Shown here piece after piece: positions 36,280 to 44,829 of a stretch of DNA of 64,000 nt. A program made the translations under genes and the position numbers. The DNA comes from Tagaea sp965279565 (GTDB lineage Bacteria; Pseudomonadota; Alphaproteobacteria; CACIAM-22H2). Each line of letters opens with the position of its first letter. Within the stretch, counting starts at the first letter, position 1. The stretch spans positions 372,001 through 436,000 of the forward strand of contig OZ257249.1 of the NCBI GenBank assembly GCA_965279565.1, in the 5' to 3' direction. The notes below the pieces were generated by a model that was given only the letters and a program-made list of their open reading frames with translations, did no database searches and was not told where the DNA came from.

Positions 36280-36564
36280 TTACCAGCGCTTGGTTTTCAT
36301 GTTGTGGATATGGACGTGGTCGCCCTTCTTGGTGTCCGCGACGACCTTGCCGATGTCGTGCCCGTACTTGATGACGGTGTCGCCCTTCTTGAGGTCGACC
36401 ATCGCGATCTTGTGGCCGAGCGGAATGGCCTTGAGCGCCTTGACGCGCACGGTCCCGTCGCCTTCCATCAGCCAGCCTTCGAGGGCCGCACCGGGCTTGA
36501 CGGTCTCGACGACGATGACGCCGACGGTGTCCTTCTTGTCGTGGACGATGAATTGGGTCGCCAT
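36280..36564 (-). CDS. suyA: (2R)-sulfolactate sulfo-lyase small subunit
   Basis: A 94-residue SAF-domain protein, the small subunit of sulfolactate sulfo-lyase. Starts ATQFIVHDKKDTVGVIVVE and contains the SAF core KAIPLGHKIAMVDLKKGDTVIKYG, shared with the N-terminal domain of altronate dehydratase; as in suy loci, it is a separate gene before the large subunit. First gene of a nine-gene leftward operon; a GAGGGGG ribosome site precedes the ATG. A weak promoter can be drawn with TTGACG on the minus strand (36629-36634). Confidence 0.9.
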   Translation of the reverse strand: MATQFIVHDKKDTVGVIVVETVKPGAALEGWLMEGDGTVRVKALKAIPLGHKIAMVDLKKGDTVIKYGHDIGKVVADTKKGDHVHIHNMKTKRW

Positions 36565-36639
36565 TTCCCCCTCGCGGTTTTTATGGGTTGTCGAACGGTC
36601 GCGAACGCTACGCCCCGCTTGCGCGACCCGTCAACACAC

Positions 36640-36651
36640 TCTTATATAAGA
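36640..36651. promoter_or_regulatory. Palindrome TCTTATATAAGA, candidate operator of the GntR regulator
   Basis: Perfect 12-base palindrome ending eight bases before the GntR start codon, in the 95-base gap between the divergent suyA and gntR genes. HutC-type GntR regulators bind similar AT-centred palindromes. It overlaps the only -10-like sequence for the regulator, so autorepression is likely, and sits just upstream of the candidate suyA -35. Binding is inferred, not shown. Confidence 0.55.
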
Positions 36652-36659
36652 TATAGGAT

Positions 36660-37382
36660 ATGGAAACGCCGAACCGCAGCCCGCTCTATCGCCAGGTCAA
36701 GGAAGCGCTGATGCGCCGTCTCGTCGACGGGCACTGGCGTGCAGGCGAAGCGCTGCCGGCGGAACCCGCGCTTGCCGCCGAGCTTGGCGTGAGCCAGGGC
36801 ACGGTGCGCCGCGCACTCGGCGATCTTGCCCAGATCAATCTCGTCGTGCGCCGGCAGGGCAAAGGCACCTATGTGGCCGAGCACACGCGCGAACGCGCCC
36901 TGTTCCATTTCTTCCATCTGGTCGGCGACGACGGCAAGCGCGCCCTCCCCGGCAGCCGCGTGCTGGCGGTCAAGTCCGGGCCCGCGACGCGCGAGGAAGC
37001 GCGCCGGCTGGCAGTCCCGACGGGGGCCAAGGTCGTGCGGCTGCACCGGCTGCGCATGCTCGACGGGCGCGCCGCGATCGTCGAGCGCATCGTGCTGCCC
37101 GCATCGCTCTATGACGGGATCGAACGGCTCGACCGCGCGGGCCTGCCCAACGAGCTCTACAAGCTCTACCAGGACCGCTATGGCGTGTCGGTCGCGCGCG
37201 CGGCCGAAAAATTGAAGGCGACGACCGCCGGGCCGGAAGATGCGGCACATCTGGGCCTGCGCAGCGGGGCGGCGGTGCTGGAGATCGACCGGATCGCCTA
37301 CGCGCTCGACGGGCGGCCGTGCGAATGGCGGGTGTCGCGCTGCGACACGGCTTCCCACCACTACGTCTCGGAAGTGGTCTAG
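36660..37382 (+). CDS. suyR: GntR/HutC family transcriptional regulator, probable suy regulator
   Basis: A 240-residue repressor with an N-terminal winged helix-turn-helix (about 8-72: PLYRQVKEALMRRL; LAAELGVSQGTVRRALGDL; RQGKGTYVA) and a C-terminal UTRA ligand-binding domain (about 95-240; VVRLHRLRMLDGRAAIVERI; EWRVSRCDTASHHYVSEV). Divergent from suyA, with a palindrome between them, so it most likely controls the suy operon in response to sulfolactate or a related acid. No clear ribosome site precedes the ATG, so the message may be nearly leaderless. The suyR name is by context. Confidence 0.85.
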   Translation: METPNRSPLYRQVKEALMRRLVDGHWRAGEALPAEPALAAELGVSQGTVRRALGDLAQINLVVRRQGKGTYVAEHTRERALFHFFHLVGDDGKRALPGSRVLAVKSGPATREEARRLAVPTGAKVVRLHRLRMLDGRAAIVERIVLPASLYDGIERLDRAGLPNELYKLYQDRYGVSVARAAEKLKATTAGPEDAAHLGLRSGAAVLEIDRIAYALDGRPCEWRVSRCDTASHHYVSEVV

Positions 37383-37391
37383 AATTCCGCC

Positions 37392-38525
37392 ATGGCGACT
37401 CCCGAGGACATCCGGAACGGCCTGCGCGAGCTGGATTTCGCGCTGCACGCCGCATGGAAGCTGGGCCAGCACATGGTCGCGGGCTGGGCGCACGAAGGCT
37501 CGGCCGTGTCGATCTGTGCGGCCCCCGTCTGGCGCGTGCTGGCCGAAGCGCCCAACGTGCCGCGCATCCTGTCGGGCGGCCGGCACATGGGTGCGCAGAC
37601 CTTCGCCGAAGTGTGCAAGGCGCTGCAGGCGCGGCCCATCCACGTGGACCTGCCCTTCACGGTGGGCGAGAACAAGGGCGAGATCGACCCGCAGGTCATC
37701 GACCAGGTCGTGCGCCGCTACGGCGTGTCGCGCTCGGAACATCGCGCGGTGATGCTGTTCGACATCGTCGGCTTCTCGAAGGTCGATCCGCTGGCGCAGA
37801 TGGCCCAGCTCGCCTCGCTCGAATTCTCGATCAACAACGCGGCCAAGAAGCTGGCGGAAGCGGGGCTGGACGTGGAGCTCGCGCGCTCGACCGTCGGCGA
37901 CGGGTTCTATGTGTGGAACCGCGCGCGCGGCTTCGAGGCGGACCTGCGCACCTACGCCGCGATGGTGCTGATCCTCGCCGACAACGCGGTCGCGCGCTCG
38001 CGCGGCGAGGCGCGCTTCGTGCCGGTGATGCGCACCTGCTTCTCGATCGGCAGCCACTACGCCTACCACCAGATCGAGGGCACGCGGCCGCGCGGCTTCG
38101 AATATCTCGTCGGCGAGGTGACGATCCAGCTCGCGCGCCTGATCGGCAAGGCGCTGGCCAACCAGATCTGCATCGGCAGCTTCGTGCGCCCGACCGAGCC
38201 GCCGGTCGTGCGCAACCTCGACACGATCCTGTTCCTGGCGCGCGCGGAAAAGCTGCTCGAGAAGCTGCAGGGCCTGTCGATCGGCGGCTACGCGATCAAC
38301 CGCGTGCGCAGCCAGATCACCGGCGGCAAGATCGGCGAGGCGACGCTGCCCGTCGTGATGCACCGCATCGTCGACAAGCACGGCTACAACCACGATCTTT
38401 TCAATGCGCGCGTTCTCGTCCAGCGCGACGAGACGGACCCGATCGTCGTCGGCCTCAAGCCCGAGGATCTGGGCGAGTTCGAAGCGGCGGCGTTGCCCTA
38501 CAGGCTGCCCGATCCGGCAGCCTGA
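37392..38525 (+). CDS. Protein with a degenerate class III nucleotide cyclase-like domain
   Basis: A 377-residue protein of no named family that I recognise. Residues about 115-275 follow the layout of class III cyclase homology domains: AVMLFDIVGFSK (first metal Asp), STVGDGFYVWNRA (second Asp), MRTCFSIGSHYAYHQIEG, and EYLVGEVTIQLARLIGKA, which matches the usual 'GDxVNxAARL' helix but with the Asn position replaced. N-terminal 110 residues are helical (LHAAWKLGQHMVAGWAHEG); no membrane helix. Nine bases after the regulator gene, so probably co-transcribed. It may make or merely bind a nucleotide. Confidence 0.65.
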   Translation: MATPEDIRNGLRELDFALHAAWKLGQHMVAGWAHEGSAVSICAAPVWRVLAEAPNVPRILSGGRHMGAQTFAEVCKALQARPIHVDLPFTVGENKGEIDPQVIDQVVRRYGVSRSEHRAVMLFDIVGFSKVDPLAQMAQLASLEFSINNAAKKLAEAGLDVELARSTVGDGFYVWNRARGFEADLRTYAAMVLILADNAVARSRGEARFVPVMRTCFSIGSHYAYHQIEGTRPRGFEYLVGEVTIQLARLIGKALANQICIGSFVRPTEPPVVRNLDTILFLARAEKLLEKLQGLSIGGYAINRVRSQITGGKIGEATLPVVMHRIVDKHGYNHDLFNARVLVQRDETDPIVVGLKPEDLGEFEAAALPYRLPDPAA

Positions 38526-39967
38526 CCGGGGGGTGCTTGCGGGTCGGCGAAGTCGATGCGGACTTTCAGGCCGAACCCCGAATCGCCATCGCAAAGAGTC
38601 AATGTTGCGCCGTGTGACCGGCAGATGTCCGCGACGATCGCCAGCCCCAGTCCCGAGCCATGGCGGTTACCCTCACCACGGGTAGGAATCCGGTAGAACG
38701 GCTCGAGGACCCGCTCGCGTTCGGCTGGCGGAATTCCCGATCCGCTGTCCACGATCTCGATCGCGGCAGCCGGATCATGCAGGATCCGCACGACGACGGA
38801 CCCACCCGCCGGCGTATACCGGATCGCGTTGTCGATCAGATTGACGATGGCCTCGTGCACGAGGATGGCGTTGCCCTGCACGCTCCGCTCGCGGGCCGCC
38901 TGGACGTCGAGGGTCATCGCGATCCGCTTCTTTACGGCGGCCGGCGCAAGCTCGAGGCAGACCTGCCGCGCGATGTCCTCGAGCCGGATCGCGGATAGCT
39001 CGCCGATCGCGCCGATCTGTTCGACCCGGGCGAGGCTGAGAAGCTGGTTGGACAGCCGGACCGCCTGGTCGGTCGTGGCGTCCAAGGCGTGCAGGATGTC
39101 CCGTGCCGATGCCGGGTCGTCGGCGCGCAGTGCGAGTTCCGAATTGGTCTTCAGCAGTGTCAGTGGCGTGCGCAGCTGATGCGACGCATCGGCGATGAAT
39201 CGCCGCTGCCGGTCGATCAGCCGCCGCGAGACCGCCATATAGTGGTTGATCGCGTCGATGAGCGGACGCACCTCCTTGTGGACGATGTTCGGATCGATCT
39301 GCGCCAGCTCCGTCGGCTCCCTGCGTTCGACCTCCTGGCGCAGCCGGACCAGCGGACCAAGTGCAAGCCGCAAGGCGAACAGCGCGAGCAGCGCCTGGAC
39401 GGCGACGAGGAGCGTCAAGCGCCAGAGCGAGTCCGTCAGGATGTCGCGCGTCAGGAGATTGCGGGCGTCGAGCGTCTCGCCGACCTGGATGAGCGCCATG
39501 CCGCGCACGGTGCCGTCATAGATCGGCTGATGGAGTGCGGCGACCCGCAGCGCGTGCCCGTCGTAGGTCTCGTCGTAGAAATGCACGAGTGCGGGATACG
39601 CGTCCGATCTCGGCGTTCCGGCCGGCACCGGCGGCAGGTCGCCGTAACCGGAAATGAACTCCCCCGCGATCCCCGTGATCTTGTAGTAGAGCCGCCCTGG
39701 CGAATCGGACTCGAATATGTCGAGCGCCACGTACGGCACGTCGACGACGACGCGCCCGTCGAGCATCTGGATCCGTTCGGAGATCGCCCGAGCCGTCGCA
39801 AGCAGCGTCCTGTCGTAGGCGAAGTTGACAGCGGCGTGGACGTTTCCGTAGATCACGATCGAATTCACAACGATCAGTCCGGCCAGCGGCACAAGCAGCC
39901 ATCGCATCAGCTGTCCGCGCAGGCTACCGAGCGGACGACGTGGCCCTGCCGCCTTGACGTCAGGCAT
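38498..39967 (-). CDS. tctE: Sensor histidine kinase, TctE type
   Basis: A 489-residue membrane sensor kinase for carboxylate transport control. First membrane helix about 22-42, periplasmic 2CSK_N-like sensor (about 43-185), second helix about 190-210, HAMP, then H-box FIADASHQLRTPL, N-box EAIVNLIDNAIRYTP, G1 EIVDSGSGIP and G2 GSGLGLAIVADI. Overlaps its response regulator gene by eight bases and ends 28 bases inside the cyclase-like gene on the other strand. It probably senses the transported organic acid, perhaps with a binding protein. Confidence 0.9.
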   Translation of the reverse strand: MPDVKAAGPRRPLGSLRGQLMRWLLVPLAGLIVVNSIVIYGNVHAAVNFAYDRTLLATARAISERIQMLDGRVVVDVPYVALDIFESDSPGRLYYKITGIAGEFISGYGDLPPVPAGTPRSDAYPALVHFYDETYDGHALRVAALHQPIYDGTVRGMALIQVGETLDARNLLTRDILTDSLWRLTLLVAVQALLALFALRLALGPLVRLRQEVERREPTELAQIDPNIVHKEVRPLIDAINHYMAVSRRLIDRQRRFIADASHQLRTPLTLLKTNSELALRADDPASARDILHALDATTDQAVRLSNQLLSLARVEQIGAIGELSAIRLEDIARQVCLELAPAAVKKRIAMTLDVQAARERSVQGNAILVHEAIVNLIDNAIRYTPAGGSVVVRILHDPAAAIEIVDSGSGIPPAERERVLEPFYRIPTRGEGNRHGSGLGLAIVADICRSHGATLTLCDGDSGFGLKVRIDFADPQAPPGQAAGSGSL

Positions 39968-40631
39968 CCGCGACCTCCAGCAGGTAGCCGATGCCCCGCA
40001 GGGTGACGATCTTGACGCCGCTGCCTTCTAGCTTCCGGCGGATGCGGTGGACATAGATCTCGATCGCATCCGGACTGGCGTCCGCATCCGATACGAAAAT
40101 GCTTTCGAACAGGCGGTCCTTGCTGACCGCCTTGCCCGGGCGTGCGATCAGGAGTTCGAGCACTGCGCGTTCGCGCGGCGTCAGGACGAGCGGAACACCC
40201 GCGCACGAGAAGGTGCGCTCGACGCTGTCGAAGACAAGGTTTCCGCACGCGATCAGAGCGGTGGCGTGGCCGTGGCTGCGCCTCAGAAGTGCCTTGGCCC
40301 GGGCTTCAAGCTCGGTGAGTTCGAAGGGCTTGGCGAGATAGTCGTCGGCGCCAAGGTTCAGTCCCTGCACCCGGTCCGTGACCGACCCCCGGGCCGTGAG
40401 CACGAGGACAGGCGTGTCGCCGCCACGCGCACGCAGCCGCTTCAGCACCTCCAGCCCGTCGAGGTCCGGCAGGGTCAGATCGAGTATCGCGAGCGCATAG
40501 CTCTGGTCCCGGAGTAGCGCGTCGGCGTCGAGGCCATTGTCCGCACACTCCACGGTGAAGCCGGCATCGCGAAGCGCTCTCGCGAGCGAACGGGCCAGAT
40601 CGCCATGGTCTTCGACGAGCAGAATTCGCAT
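39960..40631 (-). CDS. tctD: Response regulator, TctD type (OmpR family)
   Basis: A 223-residue two-component regulator: receiver domain (about 1-115) with acidic pocket VEDHGD, phospho-acceptor Asp51 (LAILDLTLPDLDG) and Lys in YLAKPFEL, and an OmpR-type winged helix (about 128-220; LVLTPRERAVLELLIARPGK; IEIYVHRIRRKLEGSGVKI). Cognate kinase overlaps downstream. Divergent from the orphan tctC-type gene; the 98-base gap 40632-40729 should contain its target promoter, though I see no clear repeat there. Confidence 0.92.
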   Translation of the reverse strand: MRILLVEDHGDLARSLARALRDAGFTVECADNGLDADALLRDQSYALAILDLTLPDLDGLEVLKRLRARGGDTPVLVLTARGSVTDRVQGLNLGADDYLAKPFELTELEARAKALLRRSHGHATALIACGNLVFDSVERTFSCAGVPLVLTPRERAVLELLIARPGKAVSKDRLFESIFVSDADASPDAIEIYVHRIRRKLEGSGVKIVTLRGIGYLLEVADA

Positions 40632-40729
40632 CGATCTTACCCGCGCGCCGAGACGGACGCGGTGATAGAGTTATCGCGGTGCCGAATAAGCCTCAAGATT
40701 CGTTTCATGGATGGAGCATCCGGGTGGTT

Positions 40730-41686
40730 ATGCGACCGAACTGGCCATTCGTCCTTGCCGTGGCGGCCGCGATTGTCTTCCCGGCGACCGTACGCGCGGC
40801 GGGTCCCGAATGCATAGCACCCGCCCGGCCGGGCGGGGGATTCGACCTGACTTGCAGGCTTGCGCAAGCCGAGCTTGGCGAAGATGTCGGCATGCACGTC
40901 ACCTACATGCCCGGCGGCGTCGGAGCGGTCGCATACAACATGATCGCCGCACAGCGAACCGCCGAGCGCGACACGATCGTCGCGTTTTCCGGCGGCTCTC
41001 TCCTCAACCTCGCCCAGGGCAAGTTCGGGAAGTTCTCCGGCCGGGAAGTCAGGTGGATCGCCGCGATCGGCGCCGACTACGGCATGGTCGCGGTCCGTTC
41101 CGATGCGCCGTATCGCAGCCTTCAGGACCTGATCGGCGCCGTCAAAAAATCGCCGAGAAAGCGCGTGTTCGGCGGCGGCGGTACGGTCGGCAGTCAGGAC
41201 TGGATGAAGGCGGCGGCACTTCTGCGCATGGCGAACGTCGACCACCGGGCGTTTCCGTACGTCTCGTTCGAAGGCGGCGGCGAAGCGTCGACCGCACTGC
41301 TGAGCGGGCACGTGCAGGTGTACACTGGCGATGTCTCCGAAGTCGGCCAGCTCTGGCGCGACGGCAGGATCCGCATCCTTGCGGTCCTTTCCGACGCCCG
41401 GCTTGCCGGAGAAATGGCGTCGATACCGACTGCCCGCGAGCAAGGCTACCCGCTTGCGTGGCCGACGGTGCGCGGCTTCTACATGGGTCCCAACGTCGAT
41501 CCGGAAAACCACGCGCTCTGGGTCGGACGGTTCAGAAAAATGCTCGCGAGCGAGAAGTTCCGCGACGCTCGACATGCCAGCGCGCTCCTACCGTTTGACA
41601 GGACTGGCGACGACCTTGCCCAGTATGTCGACCGGTCGATCGCCGAATACCGCGAGCTCGCGCGGACGTTCGGATTGGCCAACTGA
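40730..41686 (+). CDS. tctC: Tripartite tricarboxylate transporter binding protein (orphan)
   Basis: A 318-residue periplasmic binding protein of the Bug/TctC family. ATG 40730 gives a signal peptide (MRPNWPFVLAVAAAIVFPA, then VRA cleavage); GTG codons at 40679 and 40724 are alternatives. Family features: PARPGGGFDLTCRLAQ, VTYMPGGVGAVAYN, LAQGKFGKFSGREVRW and GSQDWMKAAALL. It is clearly a paralogue of the binding protein at 43764-44729, sharing the first and last of these motifs. Standing next to TctDE and apart from tctBA, it may serve as a sensing partner for TctE or as a second specificity component. Confidence 0.88.
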   Translation: MRPNWPFVLAVAAAIVFPATVRAAGPECIAPARPGGGFDLTCRLAQAELGEDVGMHVTYMPGGVGAVAYNMIAAQRTAERDTIVAFSGGSLLNLAQGKFGKFSGREVRWIAAIGADYGMVAVRSDAPYRSLQDLIGAVKKSPRKRVFGGGGTVGSQDWMKAAALLRMANVDHRAFPYVSFEGGGEASTALLSGHVQVYTGDVSEVGQLWRDGRIRILAVLSDARLAGEMASIPTAREQGYPLAWPTVRGFYMGPNVDPENHALWVGRFRKMLASEKFRDARHASALLPFDRTGDDLAQYVDRSIAEYRELARTFGLAN

Positions 41687-41711
41687 CCCGCGCGAGACGA
41701 AGGCGGAGCTC

Positions 41712-43217
41712 CTATCCAGTTCGATTTCGCCGCTCGCTGCGCGCACGCCACCGATTCGCCAGCGCCGGCGCAAACACGATCAGCAGGGCGCAGCACCAGA
41801 GAACCTGGGAAATGCTACTCTCGACGAGAATCGAAAGCTCGCCGCCGCTTATCGCCAGCGCGTTGCGCAGATTCTTTTCCGCGACGTCGCCGAGAACAAA
41901 ACCAAGCACGATCGGGGCGAGGTCGAACTCCAGCTTCCGGGCCAGATACCCGAGTACGCCCACCCCGAGCATCAGGAAGATCGAAAACACGCTCGAATAG
42001 GCGCTGTAGACGCCGAGGAACGACAGCACGATGATCCCCGGCAGCAGCACCCAGTTGGGCACGGTGAGCATGCGCACGAACAGGCCGATCAACGGCAGGT
42101 TCATCAGCAGCAGGATCACATTGCCAATATACATCGATGCGATGAGTCCGCCCGCCAGTTCGGGTCTTTCGGTGAAGAGCAGCGGCCCCGGCGTGATGTT
42201 GTAGAGCATCAGAGCACCCAGCATCACGGCGGTCGTCCCGCTGCCGGGTACGCCCAGCGTGAGCATCGGAACGAACGCGCCGCCGGCCGCCGCATTGTTC
42301 GCGGCTTCGGGCGCGGCGAGACCGCGCACGTCGCCCTTGCCGAACGTGCCGCGGTCGAGCAGCCGCTTTTCCGTCGTATAGGAGACGGCGCTGGCGACCG
42401 ACGCGCCGGTCCCGGGCAGGACCCCGACGACGAAACCGATCACGGTCGATCGCAGGGTCGGCCAGATGCAGATGCGCAGGTCCGCCCAGCTCGGAAACCC
42501 CTTGCCGACCTTGACCGGTTTCAGCCGGCCATGGAATTCCTGCTCGAGCATCAGCAGGACCTCGCTGATCGAGAACAGCCCGATCACAAGGATGATGAAC
42601 TCGATCCCGTCGTATAGTTCCGGCTCGTCGAAAGTGAAGCGGTAGGCGCCGGATGTCGGATCGAGTCCGATCGTGGCGAGCATCAGGCCGAGCGTGCAGC
42701 CGATCATCGTCTTGACCGGCTCGGCGCCGACCATCGAGCTCAACGTCGCGAACGCGAACACCATCAGCACGAAATATTCGGCCGGCCCGAAGCCGGTCGC
42801 GAGCCTTCCAAGCAACGGCGCGAACAGTGTCAGTCCGACGACCGCGAGCATTCCTCCGACGAACGAGCTGATGCCGCTGATTGCCAGCGCCTCCGCCGCG
42901 CGCCCGTCCCGCGCCATGGGGTATCCGTCGAGGGCCGTCATCACGGCGCCGGCATCGCCGGGCACATTCAGCAGGATCGACGATATCCGGCCGCCGTACT
43001 CCGCGCCGTAGTAGATGCCGGCAAGGAGGATCATCGTGCTCTCCGCCGGCACGCCGAGGGTGTAAAGCAGCGGAAGCAACAGCGCGATTCCGTTGATCGG
43101 CCCGATCGCAGGCAGTGCGCCAACGATCGTGCCGAGAAAGCAGCCGGCAAGGCCGTAAAGCAGGTTCTGCCATTGGAGAGCGACGCCGAATCCCGTCCAG
43201 AGATAGTCAAGCGACAT
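41712..43217 (-). CDS. tctA: Tripartite tricarboxylate transporter, large permease
   Basis: A 501-residue membrane protein with about 12 helices, the large subunit of the TTT transporter. Typical start LDYLWTGFGVALQWQNLLYGLAG (two parts), then GALPAIGPINGIALLLPL, and the signature LPGTGASVASAVSYTTEKR with GVPGSGTTAVMLGALML. Three bases after tctB; order tctC-tctB-tctA. In Chromohalobacter a TTT system (SlcHFG) is the proposed sulfolactate importer, and proximity to the suy operon suggests the same here. Confidence 0.92.
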   Translation of the reverse strand: MSLDYLWTGFGVALQWQNLLYGLAGCFLGTIVGALPAIGPINGIALLLPLLYTLGVPAESTMILLAGIYYGAEYGGRISSILLNVPGDAGAVMTALDGYPMARDGRAAEALAISGISSFVGGMLAVVGLTLFAPLLGRLATGFGPAEYFVLMVFAFATLSSMVGAEPVKTMIGCTLGLMLATIGLDPTSGAYRFTFDEPELYDGIEFIILVIGLFSISEVLLMLEQEFHGRLKPVKVGKGFPSWADLRICIWPTLRSTVIGFVVGVLPGTGASVASAVSYTTEKRLLDRGTFGKGDVRGLAAPEAANNAAAGGAFVPMLTLGVPGSGTTAVMLGALMLYNITPGPLLFTERPELAGGLIASMYIGNVILLLMNLPLIGLFVRMLTVPNWVLLPGIIVLSFLGVYSAYSSVFSIFLMLGVGVLGYLARKLEFDLAPIVLGFVLGDVAEKNLRNALAISGGELSILVESSISQVLWCCALLIVFAPALANRWRARSERRNRTG

Positions 43218-43220
43218 GGT

Positions 43221-43685
43221 TCAGCTCCCGAATCCGAGCGGCAGCGGAACGCCGAAGACACCGGTGAAAAGGACGTACCAGATCGCCGCATTCGCAATGC
43301 CGACGGCGGCGGCCTGACGGTAGGTCGCACGGAAAAGCAGCGCCACGCCGCCGCACAAAAGGAAGGTGGCGACCGGAAAGCCCGCGATCGTGTAGATGGC
43401 CGCCGTTCCGAAGCTCAGTCCGAGCAGCGCCGCCAGCCTCTTCGCAAGTACGCCCCTCGGCCACGGCTGGGACAGCCCGGGCCGGTACGCGTACCAGATC
43501 GAAAGTGCCGCCAGCACGACACCCAGAAAGAGCGGGAAGGCGCGCGGCCCCCAGGGGTCGGACGAGAAACCGTATTCGATGTGGGCAGCGAAAAGGCAGT
43601 AGACGATCGCGAAAGCCAGCAACGCCAGGCCAGGTATCCGTCGCGCGCCACCGACCGGGCCGGTCAGGCCGTGATTGTTTTCCAA
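43221..43685 (-). CDS. tctB: Tripartite tricarboxylate transporter, small permease
   Basis: A 154-residue membrane protein with four hydrophobic helices, the TctB subunit. The start is a TTG at 43685 with a good AAGGA ribosome site; no nearby ATG is in frame. Features: ALLAFAIVYCLFAAHIEYGFSS, GPRAFPLFLGVVLAALSIWY and a C-terminal helix pair ending VLFTGVFGVPLPLG, all usual for TctB. Coupled to tctA. Confidence 0.88.
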   Translation of the reverse strand: MENNHGLTGPVGGARRIPGLALLAFAIVYCLFAAHIEYGFSSDPWGPRAFPLFLGVVLAALSIWYAYRPGLSQPWPRGVLAKRLAALLGLSFGTAAIYTIAGFPVATFLLCGGVALLFRATYRQAAAVGIANAAIWYVLFTGVFGVPLPLGFGS

Positions 43686-43763
43686 GGCAGTATTCCTTCC
43701 CGCTGCGTCGTCGCCGGCCGGGGTCCCGATCGGGATCTCGGCCGGCGGACCCGCACAGGCCCG

Positions 43764-44729
43764 TTAGAGCCCGGCTTCCTTTGCCAGAAGCTTGAAGCGC
43801 GCGACTTCCGCCTTGACGCGGGCGTCGAACGCCGGCCCGATCACGGTGTAGGGGAACAACCCGCGTGCGGCACGCTCGCGTTCGAATTCCGGAGTCGTGC
43901 TCAGCTTCGTGAGCAACTCGGTCCACCACCGGTAGTCCGCGTCGCTGACCTTGGGTCCGACGTAATAGCCGCGCCACACGGTCCAGATCGCGTCGTAGCC
44001 CTGCTCGCGCGCTGTCGGAACAGCCGCAAGATCGCCAGGCAGACGCTGTTCGGCCATCACGGCAAGAATCCGCACCTTGCCGGCCTTGTGGTGCTGGCCC
44101 ATCTCGCCCGCGTCGCCCGACGCGATCTTGATGTGACCGCCCTGCAGCGCCGTCATGACGGCGCCGCCGCCTTCGAGTGCCGCATATCGCATCGTGCGGG
44201 GCGCCACGCCGACGGCTCTGGCGAGAACGGCCGCCTTCATCCAGTCCTGGCTGCCGACGGCACCGCCGCCGCCGACCGGCAGGCTGCCCGGATTCTGCTT
44301 GAAGGCCTGCATGAGTTCGCCGAGCGTCTTGTAGGGGCTGTCGGCGGCGACCGCGATCACGCCGAAATCCGCGCCGAGGCCGGCGACCCAGCGGACGGCA
44401 TTCTCGTCGTGGCGTCCGAATTTGCCCTGGGCAAGAAGAAGTGCCGAGCCGGTCGATGCGGCAACGACAAGGCCCGGATCTCCGGGGCGCGTGCCGACGA
44501 CATGGTTGTACGCAACCGCGCCGACGCCGCCTTCCATGAAGGTGACCGCCATCGGCTTGTCGATCAGCTTGGCGGCAAGCAGCGAGTTTCCGACGAGTCG
44601 GCAAGTGAGGTCGAAGCCCCCGCCCGGCTGCGCGCCGGCGAGGCATTCGGTCTTGTCGGGTGCGGCTGCGACCGGCAGCGGACCCGCGAACATCAGAATG
44701 GCGGCAGCAGCGGCGTATATGGAACGCAT
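43764..44729 (-). CDS. tctC: Tripartite tricarboxylate transporter substrate-binding protein
   Basis: A 321-residue Bug-family periplasmic binding protein and first gene of tctC-tctB-tctA. Signal peptide MRSIYAAAAAILMFAGPLP with cleavage after VAA-A. Binding-site segments: GAQPGGGFDLTCRLVG, VTFMEGGVGAVAYN and GGGGAVGSQDWMKAAVL. A strong GAGGGG ribosome site lies eight to ten bases before the ATG. Paralogous to the orphan gene at 40730. Its ligand is an organic acid, probably sulfolactate by context. Confidence 0.9.
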   Translation of the reverse strand: MRSIYAAAAAILMFAGPLPVAAAPDKTECLAGAQPGGGFDLTCRLVGNSLLAAKLIDKPMAVTFMEGGVGAVAYNHVVGTRPGDPGLVVAASTGSALLLAQGKFGRHDENAVRWVAGLGADFGVIAVAADSPYKTLGELMQAFKQNPGSLPVGGGGAVGSQDWMKAAVLARAVGVAPRTMRYAALEGGGAVMTALQGGHIKIASGDAGEMGQHHKAGKVRILAVMAEQRLPGDLAAVPTAREQGYDAIWTVWRGYYVGPKVSDADYRWWTELLTKLSTTPEFERERAARGLFPYTVIGPAFDARVKAEVARFKLLAKEAGL

Positions 44730-44829
44730 GGCGTCATCCCCTCAAAATCGTTTCCGGCAGATTTTTATCTGCCCGGGGGATAAGCTACCGGAGTCGCCTT
44801 TCAACCAGCTTTCAGCCGCATAGCCGTGT

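Noticed and set aside
35058..36564. Altronate or galactarate dehydratase instead of SuyAB
   Set aside because: The same superfamily, but the split 94/402-residue subunits, SuyB-like motifs and neighbouring slcC, comC and TauE genes fit sulfolactate sulfo-lyase better.
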